From: Lichenibacterium minor
GTDB lineage: Bacteria; Pseudomonadota; Alphaproteobacteria; Rhizobiales; Beijerinckiaceae
Direction of reading: 5' to 3'
Assembly: GCF_004137685.1 (NCBI RefSeq)
Contig: NZ_QYBB01000002.1
Location: forward strand, 1-64,000
DNA: 64,000 bases
The position numbers and the translations under genes were made by a program. The notes under the pieces are model-generated. The model was not told where the DNA came from and searched no databases. It was given only the letters and a program-made list of their open reading frames with translations. The first letter of the stretch is position 1, and every line of letters begins with the position of its first letter. This document shows, in pieces, positions 37,955 to 46,928 of the stretch.

Positions 37955-38998
37955 TCACTTCGCCGCGCCGCCGAGCAGGGCGTCGAGCTCGGCGTCGGTG
38001 GGGTCCGACTGGTAGAACAGGTGGAAGAAGTCCCGCACCTGCCCTTTCAGGTCGCCGCGCGCCTCGGCGGGGTAGAGCCTGTGCACGAGCCAGGCGAGGC
38101 CGACGAGGCGGTTGACCGAAGGCGGCGCGTCGACGAAGCCGAAGGGCAGGCCGGGCGCGAGATACACGCGCCCGTCGGCCACGGCCGGCACCGGCGCCCA
38201 GGCAGGCATGGCCTTCACGCCGTCGCGGAAGGCGCGGTCGAGGGTGATCACCGTGTCGGGCGCCCAGGCGATGACCTGCTCGGGCGACACGTGGACGAGC
38301 CCGCCCTTCTCGCGCAGCCCGTCCACCACGTTGTCGGCGCCCGCGCGCTCGATGATCTCCGTGTTGATGGAGCCGCGCGAGCCGGTTTCCAGCCCTTCGG
38401 GGCCGCGGGCGAGGTAGACGCGCGGGCGCTTGGCCGCCGGCACGGCGGCGAGCACGCGGTCGACCTCGGCGAAGGTGGCCTCGGCCGAAGCCGCCAGCGC
38501 TTCGCCGCGCGCCGGCACGCCGAGGATCGAGCCCAGGAGCCGCAGCGCCGCGGGCGCGTTGGCGAAGCGCCCGTCGATCAGGATGGTGGGGATGCCGGTC
38601 TGGGCCTGCACGCGGTCGGCCAGGGAGCGGTGGGTGTCGTCGACGGTGCCGTAATCGACGATGAGGTCGGGCTTCGCGGCGACCAGCGCTTCGAGGTTCA
38701 CCGTGTCGCCGCGGCCGGTGAGGCGGCCGAGCTCGGGCAGCGCGCGCACGGCGGGGAGCAGGAAGGGCAGTTCGGCCGGGCGAGGGCTTCGGTTCCAGCC
38801 GATCATGTCCTCGGGCGCCAGCGCGTAGAGCAGCGTCGAGGCCGGCGGTCCGGCGGCGAAGACGCGGGTGACGCGGTCCGGCACCTCGACGGTGCGCCCG
38901 GCGGAATCCGTGACGCTGCGGGCGGAAGCGGGAGCGCAGAAGGCCAGCAGCGCCGGAAAGGCCAGCGCGGCGAGGAGCGGGCGTCGTGTGGGCGGCAT
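37955..38998 (-). CDS. periplasmic metal/oxyanion-binding protein (FecB/MolA-like)
   Basis: A 347-residue class III binding protein (two domains joined by a long helix). A signal peptide ends CAPASARS (about residues 20-27). [18 protein letters not shown] is the usual opening of iron-siderophore/MolA-type proteins, followed by [17 protein letters not shown]. The Cys in the signal region is not in a clear lipobox. Start ATG (complement of 38996-38998) has GAGGA upstream. It is first of its operon and divergent from the nitrate reductase fusion with 195 bases between the starts. That position suggests supply of molybdate/tungstate or iron to that enzyme. Confidence 0.85.
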   Translation of the reverse strand: MPPTRRPLLAALAFPALLAFCAPASARSVTDSAGRTVEVPDRVTRVFAAGPPASTLLYALAPEDMIGWNRSPRPAELPFLLPAVRALPELGRLTGRGDTVNLEALVAAKPDLIVDYGTVDDTHRSLADRVQAQTGIPTILIDGRFANAPAALRLLGSILGVPARGEALAASAEATFAEVDRVLAAVPAAKRPRVYLARGPEGLETGSRGSINTEIIERAGADNVVDGLREKGGLVHVSPEQVIAWAPDTVITLDRAFRDGVKAMPAWAPVPAVADGRVYLAPGLPFGFVDAPPSVNRLVGLAWLVHRLYPAEARGDLKGQVRDFFHLFYQSDPTDAELDALLGGAAK

Positions 38999-39096
38999 CG
39001 TCGTCCTCGGTCGGCGTCGGCGGGACGCTATCGCGGGGCGGCGGCGCGCGCCAGCGGCGGGCGACGAGGGGCGCGGCGGGCCGCCCGGGCCGCCCG

Positions 39097-39112
39097 TGGC
39101 ACACCCCTTGCT
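39097..39112 (+). promoter_or_regulatory. sigma-54 (RpoN) promoter of the nitrate reductase gene
   Basis: TGGCAC ACCCC TTGCT matches the -24/-12 consensus TGGCAC-N5-TTGCW. The GG (39098-39099) and GC (39110-39111) are spaced exactly as required. Transcription would start about 12 bases on (around 39123), leaving a leader of about 70 bases before the ATG at 39194. Nitrogen-assimilation genes are classic NtrC/RpoN targets, so this fits nitrogen-limited induction. I do not see a clear NtrC dyad upstream. Confidence 0.75.
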
Positions 39113-39193
39113 GCACCTGCGAAGGGGCGCCCGGCGCGCGCCCGAGGGCCCGAATGCCCGGCCGCCGCGCAGCGCACAGGACCATCCGCCCGA

Positions 39194-42100
39194 ATGACGA
39201 GCAGCCCCACCCCAGCGGTCGTGAAGACGGTGTGTCCCTACTGCGGGGTGGGGTGCGGCATGAAGCTCCACGTCGCGGACGACCGCGTCGTCAAGGTCGA
39301 GGGCGACAAGGACCACCCGACCAACTTCGGCCGCCTGTGCACCAAGGGGGCCACGGCGGCCGGCGCGATCCGGGCACAGGGCCGGCTCGACGCGGCCTAC
39401 CTTTACGACAAGCGGGCGCGCGACCAGGTGCGGGTGCCGCTCGACCACGCCATCGCCGAAACGGCGCGGCGCCTCTGCGCCATCCGGGACGCCCACGGGC
39501 CGGACGCGCTGAGCTTCTACATCTCGGGGCAGATGTCGCTCGAAGCCCAGTACCTGGTGAACAAGCTCGCCAAGGGATGCATCGGCACCAACAACGTCGA
39601 TTCGAACTCGCGCCTGTGCATGTCGAGCGCGGCTTCGGGCTACAAGCTGTCGCTCGGCGCCGACGGGCCGCCCGGCGCGTATCCCGACATGGACCGGGCG
39701 GACCTGTTCCTCATCGCCGGCGCCAACATGGCGGACTGCCACCCGATCCTGTTCCTGCGGGTGCTGGACCGGGTGAAGGCGGGGGCGCGGATGATCGTCG
39801 TCGACCCGCGGCGCTCGCCCACCGCCGCCAAGGCCCACCTCCACCTGCAGATCCGCCCCGGCACCGACATCGCGCTGCTGAACGGGCTCCTGCACCTGCT
39901 GCGCGAAGCGGGGCACATCGATCGCGACTTCATCGCCGCCCACACGGAAGGGTGGGACGCGCTGTCGGGGTTCCTCGACGACTTCACCCCCGCATCCGTC
40001 GCCGCCACGACCGGCCTGCCGGAAGCGGACGTGCGCCGCGCCGCCCGCATGATCGGCGAGGCCGGCGAATGGATGACGCTGTGGACCATGGGGCTGAACC
40101 AGAGCGTGTTCGGCACCTGGAACACCAACGCGGTCTGCAACCTCCACCTCGCCACCGGCAAGATCTGCCGCCCCGGCTCGGGCCCCTTCTCGCTCACGGG
40201 CCAGCCCAACGCCATGGGCGGGCGCGACATGGGCTACATGAGCCACAGCCTGCCGGGCCACCGCGTCATCGCGGAGCCGGCCGACCGCGCCTTCGTGGAA
40301 GGGCTGTGGGGGGTGCCGGCGGGCCGCATCGCGTCCGAGCCCGGCCCCGACGCCGTGACGATGTTCAAGCGCATGGCGGAAGGCCGCATCAAGGCGGTGT
40401 GGATCGTCTGCACCAACCCGGTCGCCACCGTGCCGAACCGGGCCAGCGTGCTCGAGGGCCTGGAAGCGGCCGAGCTCGTCATCGCCCAGGACGTGTTCCT
40501 CGACAGCGAAACCAACCGGCACGCCGACATCCTGCTGCCCGGCGCCCTGTGGGCCGAGGCCGACGGGGTGATGATCAACTCCGAGCGCAACATGACGCTG
40601 ATGCGCCGCGCCGTGAGCCCCCCCGGCGACGCCCTGCCGGATTGGGAGATCGTGGCCCGCGTGGCCCGCGCCATGGGCTACGCCGACGCCTTCGCCTACG
40701 CGTCGGCGGCGGACGTGTTCGACGAGCTCGCCGGCGCCTGGAACCCGAAGACCGGCTACGACATCCGCGGCGCTTCGCACGCGCGGCTGGCCGAAACGCC
40801 GCTGCAGTGGCCCTGCCCGCCCGGCGACGCGGCGGACCGCCACCCGATCCGCTACCTCAACGACGGCGTGAGCCAGGCGCTGTTCACGGCGCCCGGCGGC
40901 CTCGTGCCGCGCATCGCCTTCCCCACCCCCACCGGCCGCGCCCGCTTCCACACGCGCCCCTGCCTGCCGGCGCCCGAGCTGCCCGACGACGACTTCCCCT
41001 TCGCGTTCAACACGGGCCGGCTGCCGCACCAGTGGCACACCATGACCAAGACCGGGAAGATCCCGGCCCTGAACAAGCTGAACCCGGGCCCCTTCGTCGA
41101 GATCCACCCGGAGGACGCCGGCCGGCTCGGCATCCGCGACAAGGACCGCGTGGAGATCCGCTCGCGCCGCGGGCTCGCCGTGGTCCCCGCCAGCGTCACG
41201 GACCGGGTGATGCCGGGGTCCTGCTTCACGCCGTTCCATTGGGCCGACGTCTTCGCCGAGGACGCGGCGGTGAACGCCGTCACGGCCGACGACGCCGATC
41301 CCGTGTCGCACCAGCCGGGGCCGAAATATTGCGCGGTGGCGCTGACCCGGGTGCAGGCCGCGGCCGGGGCCGGCGACCCCGCCGCCGGGGCCGAGCCCGT
41401 GTCGCCCGGCCCGTCCTTCCTCCAGATGCCGGAGCCGGAGATCGCCATGTCCCAGATCCAGGCGCTGACGGGGCTGCTCGGCGTGGAGCCGGCCCCGGCG
41501 CCGGCGCCCAGCGAGGCCGAGCGGACCTACCTCGGCGGCTTCCTCAGCGGCCTGCGGGCGGCGGAGGGCGGCCCCGCGCGCGGGGCGCCCGTGCTGCCCC
41601 CGGACGCGCCCCTGCGGCCCGCCACGCGGCTGTGGCTCGACGGCGTGCTGGCCGGGATGTTCAGCCGCGCGGGCGGCGGGGGCGAAGCCGGGACGGCGGC
41701 CCCGGCCGCGGAAGCGCGACAGGCCGTGGCGGTGCTGTGGGCGTCGCAGACCGGGCGCGCCGAGGAGCTGGCCGGCCGGATGGGGGCGAGGCTCGGCGAG
41801 CTCGGCCACGCCGTGCGGGTTTCCGCCATGGCCGACTACGCCTTCGCCGACATCGGGCGCGAGCGCACGATGCTGCTGATCTCGTCGACCACCGGCGACG
41901 GCGACCCGCCCGACAACGGCGCCGCCTTCTGGGACGCCCTGAAGGCCGAAGCGGCGCCGCGGCTGGACGGGCTGCGCTTCGCCGTGCTGGCGCTGGGCGA
42001 CCCGAGCTACGACCAGTTCTGCGCCCACGGCCGCGCGCTCGACGCGCGCTTGGCCGAGCTCGGCGCCACCCGCATCCTCGACCGCGTCGACTGCGACCCG

Positions 42101-43333
42101 GAGTTCGAGGACGCGGCCCGGAGCTGGCTCGGCGACCTCGAAGGCCGGCTCGCCGTGCCGGGCTCGCCGTCCACCGTCACCGGCCAGCCGAACGCGGCCG
42201 ACGCGATGCTGCCGGTGGCGGGCGCGAAGCAGCCGAGCCGCTCCGACCCCTACCCGGCGCGGCTGATCGAGGCGCGGCGGCTCAACCCCGGCAGCCCCAC
42301 CAAGGACACGCGCCACGTGGCGCTCGGCTTCGACGCCGGCGCGCTGTCCTACGAGGCGGGCGACTCGCTCGGGCTCTGGCCCGTCAACGACCCCGCGCTG
42401 GTCGACGAGATCCTGGAGCTCGTCGGCCTGTCGGGCACCGAGGAGGCGGACGGGGACGCGCTGCGCGACGTGCTGCTCCGCGGGCGCGAGATCGCCAAGC
42501 CGTCGGCCGAAACGCTGGCCCTGGTGGCCGACCGGGCGCGGGACGGCGCATTGCGCGCGCTGCTGCAGCCCGAGCGCCGCGACGCCTTGAAGGAATGGCT
42601 GTGGGGCCGCCAGCTCGCCGACGTGCTCGGGGCCTACCCGGTCGAGCTGTCGGCCTCCGACCTCCTGTCCGGGCTGAAGAAGCTGCAGCCGCGCTCCTAT
42701 TCCATCTCGTCGAGCCCCAAGGCGACGCCCCGCGAGGTCCACCTCACCGTGTCGGCCGTGCGCTGGATGCGGGACGGGCGGGCGCGCGGCGGCGTGTCCT
42801 CGTGCTTCCTGGCCGACCGCGCCGCCGGCGCGCCCGTGCCGGTCTTCGTGCAGCGCTCCGCGGCCTTCAAGCCGCCGGCCGACCCCGACGCCGGCATGAT
42901 CATGGTGGGCCCCGGCACGGGCGTGGCGCCGTTCCGCGCCTTCCTGCAGGAGCGCGCCGCCACGGGCGCGCGGGGCCGGAACTGGCTGTTCTTCGGCGAC
43001 CAGCACGCCGCGAGCGACTTCTACTACCGCGACGAGCTCGAGGGCATGCGGGATTCGGGCGTGCTGACCCGGCTCGACCTCGCCTTCTCGCGCGACCAGG
43101 CCGAACGCATCTACGTCCAGGACCGCATGGAGCAGCACGGCCGCGAACTGTTCGACTGGCTGGAAAACGGCGCCTCCTTCTACGTCTGCGGCGACGCGAG
43201 CCGCATGGCCAAGGACGTGGAAGCGGCACTGCGCGCCATCGTCGAGCGCCACGGCGGCCTGTCGAGCGAGGCCGCGGTGGCCTACGTGCGCCGGCTCGGC
43301 GCCGACAAGCGCTACGTGCGGGACGTGTACTGA
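39194..43333 (+). CDS. nasA: fused assimilatory nitrate reductase / sulfite-reductase-type flavoprotein
   Basis: A 1379-residue two-part enzyme. Residues 1 to about 730 are a complete bis-MGD nitrate reductase: [4Fe-4S] Cys at 14, 17, 21 and 49 (CPYCGVGC and LCTKG) and the Mo-ligand Cys at about 142 in NSRLCMSS. A linker (about 730-835) contains a CysJ-like start ([11 protein letters not shown]). Then come a flavodoxin domain (about 842-985; [12 protein letters not shown]), an FAD domain (RSYSISSSP) and an NADPH-binding domain ([14 protein letters not shown]) ending in KRYVRDVY, as in CysJ. It should pass electrons from NADPH through FAD, FMN and Fe-S to Mo for nitrate to nitrite. There is no signal peptide, so it is cytosolic. 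This bifunctional form is known from annotations in some alphaproteobacteria. No nitrite reductase gene is adjacent. Confidence 0.9.
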   Translation: MTSSPTPAVVKTVCPYCGVGCGMKLHVADDRVVKVEGDKDHPTNFGRLCTKGATAAGAIRAQGRLDAAYLYDKRARDQVRVPLDHAIAETARRLCAIRDAHGPDALSFYISGQMSLEAQYLVNKLAKGCIGTNNVDSNSRLCMSSAASGYKLSLGADGPPGAYPDMDRADLFLIAGANMADCHPILFLRVLDRVKAGARMIVVDPRRSPTAAKAHLHLQIRPGTDIALLNGLLHLLREAGHIDRDFIAAHTEGWDALSGFLDDFTPASVAATTGLPEADVRRAARMIGEAGEWMTLWTMGLNQSVFGTWNTNAVCNLHLATGKICRPGSGPFSLTGQPNAMGGRDMGYMSHSLPGHRVIAEPADRAFVEGLWGVPAGRIASEPGPDAVTMFKRMAEGRIKAVWIVCTNPVATVPNRASVLEGLEAAELVIAQDVFLDSETNRHADILLPGALWAEADGVMINSERNMTLMRRAVSPPGDALPDWEIVARVARAMGYADAFAYASAADVFDELAGAWNPKTGYDIRGASHARLAETPLQWPCPPGDAADRHPIRYLNDGVSQALFTAPGGLVPRIAFPTPTGRARFHTRPCLPAPELPDDDFPFAFNTGRLPHQWHTMTKTGKIPALNKLNPGPFVEIHPEDAGRLGIRDKDRVEIRSRRGLAVVPASVTDRVMPGSCFTPFHWADVFAEDAAVNAVTADDADPVSHQPGPKYCAVALTRVQAAAGAGDPAAGAEPVSPGPSFLQMPEPEIAMSQIQALTGLLGVEPAPAPAPSEAERTYLGGFLSGLRAAEGGPARGAPVLPPDAPLRPATRLWLDGVLAGMFSRAGGGGEAGTAAPAAEARQAVAVLWASQTGRAEELAGRMGARLGELGHAVRVSAMADYAFADIGRERTMLLISSTTGDGDPPDNGAAFWDALKAEAAPRLDGLRFAVLALGDPSYDQFCAHGRALDARLAELGATRILDRVDCDPEFEDAARSWLGDLEGRLAVPGSPSTVTGQPNAADAMLPVAGAKQPSRSDPYPARLIEARRLNPGSPTKDTRHVALGFDAGALSYEAGDSLGLWPVNDPALVDEILELVGLSGTEEADGDALRDVLLRGREIAKPSAETLALVADRARDGALRALLQPERRDALKEWLWGRQLADVLGAYPVELSASDLLSGLKKLQPRSYSISSSPKATPREVHLTVSAVRWMRDGRARGGVSSCFLADRAAGAPVPVFVQRSAAFKPPADPDAGMIMVGPGTGVAPFRAFLQERAATGARGRNWLFFGDQHAASDFYYRDELEGMRDSGVLTRLDLAFSRDQAERIYVQDRMEQHGRELFDWLENGASFYVCGDASRMAKDVEAALRAIVERHGGLSSEAAVAYVRRLGADKRYVRDVY

Positions 43334-43472
43334 CCCGCGCGCCCCGCAGTTAACGCCGCGTTCAGCACGACCGCCGAAACCGCCGCCGCCGCCCGCGTGC
43401 GGGGGAAACAGTCAAGCCGCCGCGCCGTAGTCTCGCGCGGGTCGGGGCGCTGGCGCCGCTGGGGGACACGGC

Positions 43473-44711
43473 ATGATCGACGTCAATCTCATCGGTGCAC
43501 CGGCTTTCTCGGTGAGGAAGATGGGGGACGACTTCGCCTATACCGGCATCAACCGGCGCATGACGGAACTGACCGGCCTGTGCGGACAGCGCATGGTGGG
43601 TTTGAGCCCGTCGCTCTGCCTGCCCGCCGCCATGGCGGAGGCCGTGACGGCGCGCTACCGGCGCTGCCTGGAGGAGCGGCAGGCGATCGAATCCGAGGCC
43701 TTCAACGACCTGCCCGGCGGCGGGCGCTGGTGGCACATCACGCTGACGCCGGAGCTCGACGCGTCCGGCCGGGCCTCTTCCCTGCTCGGCGTCATCACCG
43801 ACATCACGGACCGCAAGATCGCCGAGCGCGACCAGCGCGAAGCGGAAACCCGCATGGCGCTCGCCATGGACGTGCTCGACGGCGGCTTCTGGCACCTCGA
43901 CATCGCGACGGGCGAGATGGAAGTGACGCCGAAGCTCGCCGGGCTGGTGGCGGCCCAAGCCGTCGACCGCATGAGCTGGGCCGCGTTCACCGCCGGCATC
44001 CACGCCGACGATGCCGCCGTGCTCGACCTCGGCCCCCTGCTGCGCGGCGAACTCGACGGCGCCACGGTGGAATATCGCGTGGAGAACCCGCGGGGCGGCA
44101 CGCGCTGGTTCCGCTCCCGCCGGCGGCTGCTGCGGAGCGCCGCGGGCGTGCCGGAGCGCGTCATGGGGGCCGTGCTCGACATCACCGAGCAGCGGCGGCT
44201 CGAGGAAGGCTTCGCGCGCGAGGCTCGGACCGACGCCCTGACGGGGCTGGCCAACCGTCGCGGCTTCGAAGCCAGCGCGGACGGTTTCCTCTCCGAGGCC
44301 GGCGCCGGCGGGCGCGGCTTCGGGCTGATCGTGCTCGACCTCGACCGCTTCAAGGCGATCAACGACCTCCACGGCCATGCCGCGGGCGACCTCGTGCTGC
44401 GCGAACTCGCCGCTCGGCTCCGCCGCGTGGTTCGGCCGGACGACGTGGTGGCGCGCCTCGGCGGCGACGAATTCGCCATCCTGGTGGCCGACGTGGCGGG
44501 CGGCGCCCTGCCCTACCTGGCGCAGCGGCTCGTGCTGGCCGCCCAGCTCCCGGTGGCGACGCCGGACGGCGAGCTGTCGGTCGGGGTGAGCATCGGGGTG
44601 GCGCGCTCGGTCGCGGGCGACGGCGCCATCTCCGACATCGCGGCCCGCGCCGACCGCGCCCTCTACGACGTCAAGCTCGCCGGCCGCGGCGCCTGGAAGC
44701 TCGCCGCCTGA
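43473..44711 (+). CDS. PAS-GGDEF diguanylate cyclase
   Basis: A 412-residue cytosolic protein that should make cyclic di-GMP. Two PAS-like regions (about residues 10-125, ending LLGVITDITDRK, and about 128-240, ending VLDITEQRR) precede a GGDEF domain (about 245-405). The active-site GGDEF is intact at about residues 329-333. An RxxD inhibitory site (RPDD) lies five residues before it, so product inhibition is likely. There is no EAL domain and no membrane segment. It is a single-gene unit 139 bases after the nitrate reductase. Confidence 0.9.
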   Translation: MIDVNLIGAPAFSVRKMGDDFAYTGINRRMTELTGLCGQRMVGLSPSLCLPAAMAEAVTARYRRCLEERQAIESEAFNDLPGGGRWWHITLTPELDASGRASSLLGVITDITDRKIAERDQREAETRMALAMDVLDGGFWHLDIATGEMEVTPKLAGLVAAQAVDRMSWAAFTAGIHADDAAVLDLGPLLRGELDGATVEYRVENPRGGTRWFRSRRRLLRSAAGVPERVMGAVLDITEQRRLEEGFAREARTDALTGLANRRGFEASADGFLSEAGAGGRGFGLIVLDLDRFKAINDLHGHAAGDLVLRELAARLRRVVRPDDVVARLGGDEFAILVADVAGGALPYLAQRLVLAAQLPVATPDGELSVGVSIGVARSVAGDGAISDIAARADRALYDVKLAGRGAWKLAA

Positions 44712-44732
44712 GGGCGGAAGGGCGCGTCGATC

Positions 44733-45452
44733 TCAGAACCGCGTGGTCGCGTCCGTCAGCCAGCCCGGCGAGGCGTCGACCAGGGCGGCCTCGACGCGGC
44801 GGTCGAGCCCGGTGACGACCAGCACGCCACCGGCGACCAGGAGGGCGCCGAGCGCCGCCTTCAAGCCCGCGGCGGTCGACAGCATGCGGCCGCGCCAGCG
44901 CAGGACGGCGTCGCGCGACAGGGCGCCGAGGGCGAGGAGCGGCAGGGCGGCACCGATCCCGAACACCAGCATCGTCAGCGCCACCTGCCCGAGGTTTCGC
45001 CCTTCGGCGGCGAGCGCCGAGGCGGCCCCCAGCGTCGGGCCCGCGCAGGGGCTCCACACGGCGCCGAGCAGCAGGCCGAGCCCGAACTGGCCGCCGACCC
45101 CGTCCCCGGCGACGCCGCCGAAGCGTCCGTCCGCCCATCGCGCGACGGGGCCGGCCGCGGTGGCGACGCGGGCCTGCAGGGGCGGCAGCACCAGCACGAG
45201 GCCGATGACGACCATCACGGCGGCGGCGGGCCGCCGGAGCGCGCCCGCATCGATCCCGAGCGCGAAGGCGGCCGTGGCGAAGACCAGCCCGATTGCCACG
45301 AAGGACAGCGCGAGGCCGCCCGCCAGCGCGGCCGGCCCCAGCCGCGACCGCGCCGCCGCGGCGGCGAGCACGACGGGCAGGATCGGCAGCACGCAGGGCG
45401 ACAGGACGGACAGGATCCCCGCCAGGAGGGCGAGGCCGAGGCCCGCCGTCAC
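44733..45452 (-). CDS. CcdA/DsbD-like membrane thiol-electron transporter
   Basis: A 239-residue inner-membrane protein with about six membrane segments. The two Cys expected to shuttle electrons lie in LSPCVLPILPVVLAAA (near residue 17) and WSPCAGPTLGAASAL (segment four), both in the Pro-rich context typical of CcdA/DsbD. It should carry reducing power from cytosolic thioredoxin to periplasmic thiol proteins. Start is GTG overlapping the stop of the thioredoxin-like gene (GTGA), so the two form a coupled pair. Role in cytochrome c maturation or in another periplasmic reduction is open; no ccm genes are close. Confidence 0.85.
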   Translation of the reverse strand: MTAGLGLALLAGILSVLSPCVLPILPVVLAAAAARSRLGPAALAGGLALSFVAIGLVFATAAFALGIDAGALRRPAAAVMVVIGLVLVLPPLQARVATAAGPVARWADGRFGGVAGDGVGGQFGLGLLLGAVWSPCAGPTLGAASALAAEGRNLGQVALTMLVFGIGAALPLLALGALSRDAVLRWRGRMLSTAAGLKAALGALLVAGGVLVVTGLDRRVEAALVDASPGWLTDATTRF

Positions 45453-45856
45453 AGCGCGCTGTCGAGCAGCGCCGCGATGGGGGCGGGGCGGGTTTCGCCG
45501 GTCGACCGCGCCGTCTCGCGGTCGCCCTTGAAGGCGATCATCGTGCTCTGCATCCGCACGCCGAAGCGGCGCAACACGTCCTTCTGCGAATCGAAGTCGA
45601 CGTCGAGCACCAGGAGGTCCTTGAACTTCGCCTGGGCTTCGAGGTTCGACAGGATGGGGCGCTGCGCCTTGCAGGTGGGGCACCAGGGGGCCGACACGTC
45701 GACGAGGATCGGCCTGCCGGCCGCCCTGGCGGCGTCGAAGGCCGCGGAGGTGAAGGGCGCCACCTCGGCCGCCGCGGCGGCGAGCGGCAGGATCAGCGCC
45801 GAGGCGAGGCCGAGGGCGGCGGCCAGGGGATGGGCGAGGCGGCGGGGAGCGGTCAT
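45449..45856 (-). CDS. periplasmic thioredoxin-like protein
   Basis: A 135-residue thioredoxin-fold protein with an N-terminal signal peptide or anchor (about residues 8-30). The active site is CPTC in SAPWCPTCKAQRP (about residues 56-64). The later MQSTMIAFKGD segment holds the usual cis-Pro position replaced by Thr (ST-M rather than TP), which is worth noting. It is translated just before the CcdA-like gene and probably receives electrons from it in the periplasm, acting as a DsbD gamma-like or TlpA-like reductant. Confidence 0.85.
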   Translation of the reverse strand: MTAPRRLAHPLAAALGLASALILPLAAAAAEVAPFTSAAFDAARAAGRPILVDVSAPWCPTCKAQRPILSNLEAQAKFKDLLVLDVDFDSQKDVLRRFGVRMQSTMIAFKGDRETARSTGETRPAPIAALLDSAL

Positions 45857-45936
45857 GCGGGCGGGCCTTCCGGTCGGGCGCCCGCGGGCCGGGCACCTCC
45901 CGTCTACGCCGGTTCGATGCGGAGGTTACGGGGGCT

Positions 45937-46824
45937 ATGGCGGCATCGGCGGGGATCGGCAGCGCGGTCGTGTGGCACTGGCGGGGGCGCGACGTCGTGG
46001 TGGGGACGACCCGGCTGGGCTCGGGCCCGCGCGCCCTGCTGCTGCCGGCGCTGAGCTCCATCTCCACGCGGGCCGAGATGGCGCCGCTGGCGGCGCGGCT
46101 GGAAGGGCGCTTCACGGCGCTGACGGTGGATTGGCCGGGTTTCGGCGCGGCGCCGAAGCCGCCCGTCGCGTGGAGCCCGGAAGCGCTCGGCGACTTCCTG
46201 CGCTTCGCCCTCGACGCGGTGGCGCCCGAGCCGGCGCTGGTGGTGGCGGCGGGCCACGCGGCGGGCTACCTCCTGGCCGAGGCGGCGGCGCGGCCCGTGC
46301 CGGGGCGGCGGCTGGTGCTCCTGGCGCCCACCTGGCGGGGCCCGCTGCCGACGATGCTGAAGCGGCGCCCGGCCTGGCTCGGCCGGCTCGCCCGCGCCGC
46401 CGACGTCCCGGGGCTCGGCGCGGCGCTGTACCGGCTCAACGTCAACCCCGCCATGGTGCGGGCGATGGCGCGCGCCCACGTGTATTCGGACCCGGCGTGG
46501 CTGACGCCCGAGCGCGCGGCCGGCAAGCGCGGCGTGACCGGGGCGAAGGGCGCGCGGCACGCCGCGGTGCGCTTCGTGACGGGGCAGCTCGACCCCTTCG
46601 CGGACCGGGCCGGCTTCATCGCAGCCGCGGAAGCGCTGCGCGAGCCCGCGCTGGTGATCTACGGCGCCGATGCGCCGCCGAAGTCCCGCGCCGAGATGGA
46701 AGCGCTGTCGGCCGTGCCGGGGATCGCGACGCGGGTGCTGCCCCGCGGCAAGCTGAGCCTCCACGAGGAATTCCCCGACGCGGTCGCGGCGGCGATCCTG
46801 GAAGGGACGGCGGAGCCCGCGTGA
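45937..46824 (+). CDS. alpha/beta-hydrolase-fold protein with Ala at the nucleophile position
   Basis: A 295-residue alpha/beta-hydrolase-fold protein. LLLPALSSISTRAEM gives the oxyanion region and VDWPGFGAAPKP the usual second strand. The nucleophile elbow reads G-H-A-A-G (residues 106-110), so the expected Ser at 108 is Ala. The acid is near YGADAPPK and a His is in LSLHEEFP (about 275). Loss of the nucleophile suggests a non-hydrolytic role (lyase-like, binding or regulatory) or a shifted active site. It starts at the ATG at 45937, with GGAGG a little distant upstream. Confidence 0.75.
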   Translation: MAASAGIGSAVVWHWRGRDVVVGTTRLGSGPRALLLPALSSISTRAEMAPLAARLEGRFTALTVDWPGFGAAPKPPVAWSPEALGDFLRFALDAVAPEPALVVAAGHAAGYLLAEAAARPVPGRRLVLLAPTWRGPLPTMLKRRPAWLGRLARAADVPGLGAALYRLNVNPAMVRAMARAHVYSDPAWLTPERAAGKRGVTGAKGARHAAVRFVTGQLDPFADRAGFIAAAEALREPALVIYGADAPPKSRAEMEALSAVPGIATRVLPRGKLSLHEEFPDAVAAAILEGTAEPA

Positions 46825-46848
46825 AAGGTCGCGAACCCAGGCCCCGCT

Positions 46849-46877
46849 CCCCGGAAACGTCCCCGACATTTCCGGGG
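46849..46877. terminator. 9-bp hairpin in the convergent gap
   Basis: CCCCGGAAA (46849-46857) pairs exactly with TTTCCGGGG (46869-46877) around 11 bases. It lies 25 bases after the hydrolase-fold gene and before the convergent binding-protein gene. It is one of two hairpins in this 104-base gap. Confidence 0.5.
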
Positions 46878-46901
46878 GGCTTCAGGCACGGGTTCGACGC
46901 A

Positions 46902-46918
46902 TCCCCGGACTCCGGGGA
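46902..46918. terminator. 7-bp hairpin after the Liv-type binding-protein gene
   Basis: TCCCCGG (46902-46908), ACT, CCGGGGA (46912-46918). It sits 11 bases beyond the stop of the minus-strand binding protein and probably ends that transcript, in tandem with the hairpin at 46849. Confidence 0.45.
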
Positions 46919-46928
46919 GTTCCGCGTC

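Noticed and set aside
37931..39193. A 421-codon extension in frame before the nitrate reductase
   Set aside because: It has no family resemblance, lies antisense to the metal-binding-protein gene and precedes the sigma-54 promoter. The CPYCGVGC motif near the N-terminus supports the ATG at 39194.
37955..43252. A 1765-codon frame antisense to the nitrate reductase fusion that runs into the binding-protein gene
   Set aside because: Only the final 347 codons encode a recognisable protein with a signal peptide. The remainder is the mirror of a well-supported gene.
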